From the NCBI GenBank assembly GCA_014871385.1, contig CM026422.1:11036718-11100717 (forward strand): 64,000 bases of DNA, written 5' to 3'. A program made the translations under genes and the position numbers. The stretch is from Ceratodon purpureus. Its lineage: Eukaryota; Streptophyta; Bryopsida; Pseudoditrichales; Ditrichaceae. Of the stretch, positions 63,054 through 64,000 are shown one piece after another. Each line of letters starts with the position of its first letter. The stretch's first letter is position 1. The notes under the pieces were generated by a model. The model did not search any database, had not been told where the DNA came from, and saw only the letters and a program-made list of their open reading frames with translations.

Positions 63054-63762
63054 TTGAAGTCCTATTTTGAAATAGCTAAATTACAGATATTGCTTGAATT
63101 TAGATTCTTAAGTTTGTGCACATGTTGGCCCTTACATGATGAATAAGATTTTGTGATGCATATAACAACAAAAAATTATTTTATAATGATACTAAGAATT
63201 TTAGGGCTAAAAGCATGGAAAACTTTTAATTCTAAGAATTATATAAGATTAAGCAATGTTTGCCTATAAATTTCTACAAATCTATTTTTTAAAGGATATG
63301 ATATCAAAAATATTTTATTTTAAATTAATAAAATTTCTTATTTATCAAATATAATCAAAACAACTAATGTAGTCAATAATGTATTCTATTGGTTTGAATT
63401 AAAAGACAATTCAAGGTACTATTCCAAATAATTTCATTGAAATTTTTGCAAAGATAGAAAAATTCAATATAAATTCTTATATTTTCTTGGATAAATTTTT
63501 ATTTGTTTTTTATTCACAATATCAAGGATTTGCTAGACGACATTAGTCTTTAAATGATTATGTTTGATTTGGAATAAATTTAAAAAACAAACTTGTTCCA
63601 TTTAAATTTGAAATGTAATTTTTTTATTGCCAATAGATATTTTTGCACAAGAGATACTTTCTTGCTATAAAATAAATAATGAACATATTATGATACGACA
63701 CACTTGAGGGTATGCAAAGCAATATCAAAAGTGAAAGTTTACAAGATAATAACTAAAAAAAC
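63054..63762. other. AT-rich gap
   Basis: No supported feature. Composition is strongly AT-rich. Confidence 0.55.
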
Positions 63763-64000
63763 TCAATATAGTTTCAACAAAATGGAGGTCATTCTCCCCA
63801 TGTCGATATTGGCTTCAGAAACAAGGATGGCTGTATCTGTTGATGAATCAAATGCTTGTGGTTGGACTTGCATGTCTAACAGTGCCAATGACTCCTTCAG
63901 TTGTTCACTAGGCTCCGCTTATAGATTCTCAAGAAGAGCATTTTCAAGCTCTTCAGAAAAGTTTATCTCCTCCTTAGTCAGATTATCCATTTCATCATCT
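63763..64000 (-). pseudogene. Window-edge coding relic with an internal stop
   Basis: On the minus strand the end of the window reads EMDNLTKEEINFSEELENAL, a TAA at 63921-63919, then the same frame continues with EPSEQLKESLALLDMQVQP and ISMGRMTS-like sequence to a TGA at 63763. Acidic, leucine-rich composition looks like real protein. The stop codon, the AT-rich setting and truncation by the window edge suggest a pseudogene or an exon set whose splice sites are not visible. Family unknown. Confidence 0.35.

Noticed and set aside
1..64000. tRNA, rRNA, riboswitch and bacterial operon features
   Set aside because: No cloverleaf, rRNA block or bacterial-type signals were recognised; the gene structures are eukaryotic. 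A tRNAscan/Rfam run would be needed to exclude small RNAs.

Overview
The window looks like nuclear DNA of a moss; a Physcomitrium (Physcomitrella) patens-like genome is the best guess. The evidence is short plant-type introns with GT-AG borders, strongly AT-rich gaps, plant-specific families (group 1 LEA/Em, nsLTP, plastid-type DnaJ, V-ATPase subunit E, GT77-like transferase, class VIII-type receptor kinase, CDKA, full-size ABCG) and a Ty1/copia element. The species is inference. No rRNA, tRNA or CRISPR array was seen.

Left third (1-27 kb). An MTG1/SIN2-type circularly permuted GTPase (1636-4250, +) is followed tail-to-tail by a three-exon Em-like LEA gene (5106-6136, -). A segment of about 2.3 kb holding the GTPase 3' end and the whole LEA gene is repeated in the same orientation at 15482-17818, giving a second intact LEA gene. 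Between the copies lie two minus-strand genes that share a helical bundle plus TKL-like kinase layout. One of them (6685-10194) appears to continue a SERAC1-like alpha/beta hydrolase into that layout. A GT77-like glycosyltransferase (18701-20675, -) and V-ATPase subunit E (23945-26156, -) follow.

Middle (27-38 kb). This is gene-poor and mosaic. It holds a broken copy of the hydrolase-kinase gene's kinase and a 3.7-kb palindromic element. That element carries a piece of a Dof-like zinc-ribbon gene and sits inside a copied piece of the DnaJ 3' flank. There are also dispersed repeats, an inverted copy of the V-ATPase upstream region, and one intact nsLTP gene (36484-36915, +).

Right part (38-64 kb). 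A receptor kinase (-) lacking a visible ectodomain is split by an apparently very young 6.05-kb copia element (38471-44522). The element has 209-bp LTRs that look identical, a 5-bp target duplication, an intact 1522-residue Gag-Pol and an additional antisense F-box-like ORF. Next come a tandem Dof-like zinc-ribbon gene (47393-48169, -), a truncated CDKA copy, a decayed ABCG transporter half, several DnaJ fragments, and the intact parental plastid DnaJ gene (57816-60470, -). The DnaJ locus appears to have supplied at least four of the fragments scattered through the window. The last 3.5 kb is AT-rich with two weak ORFs.
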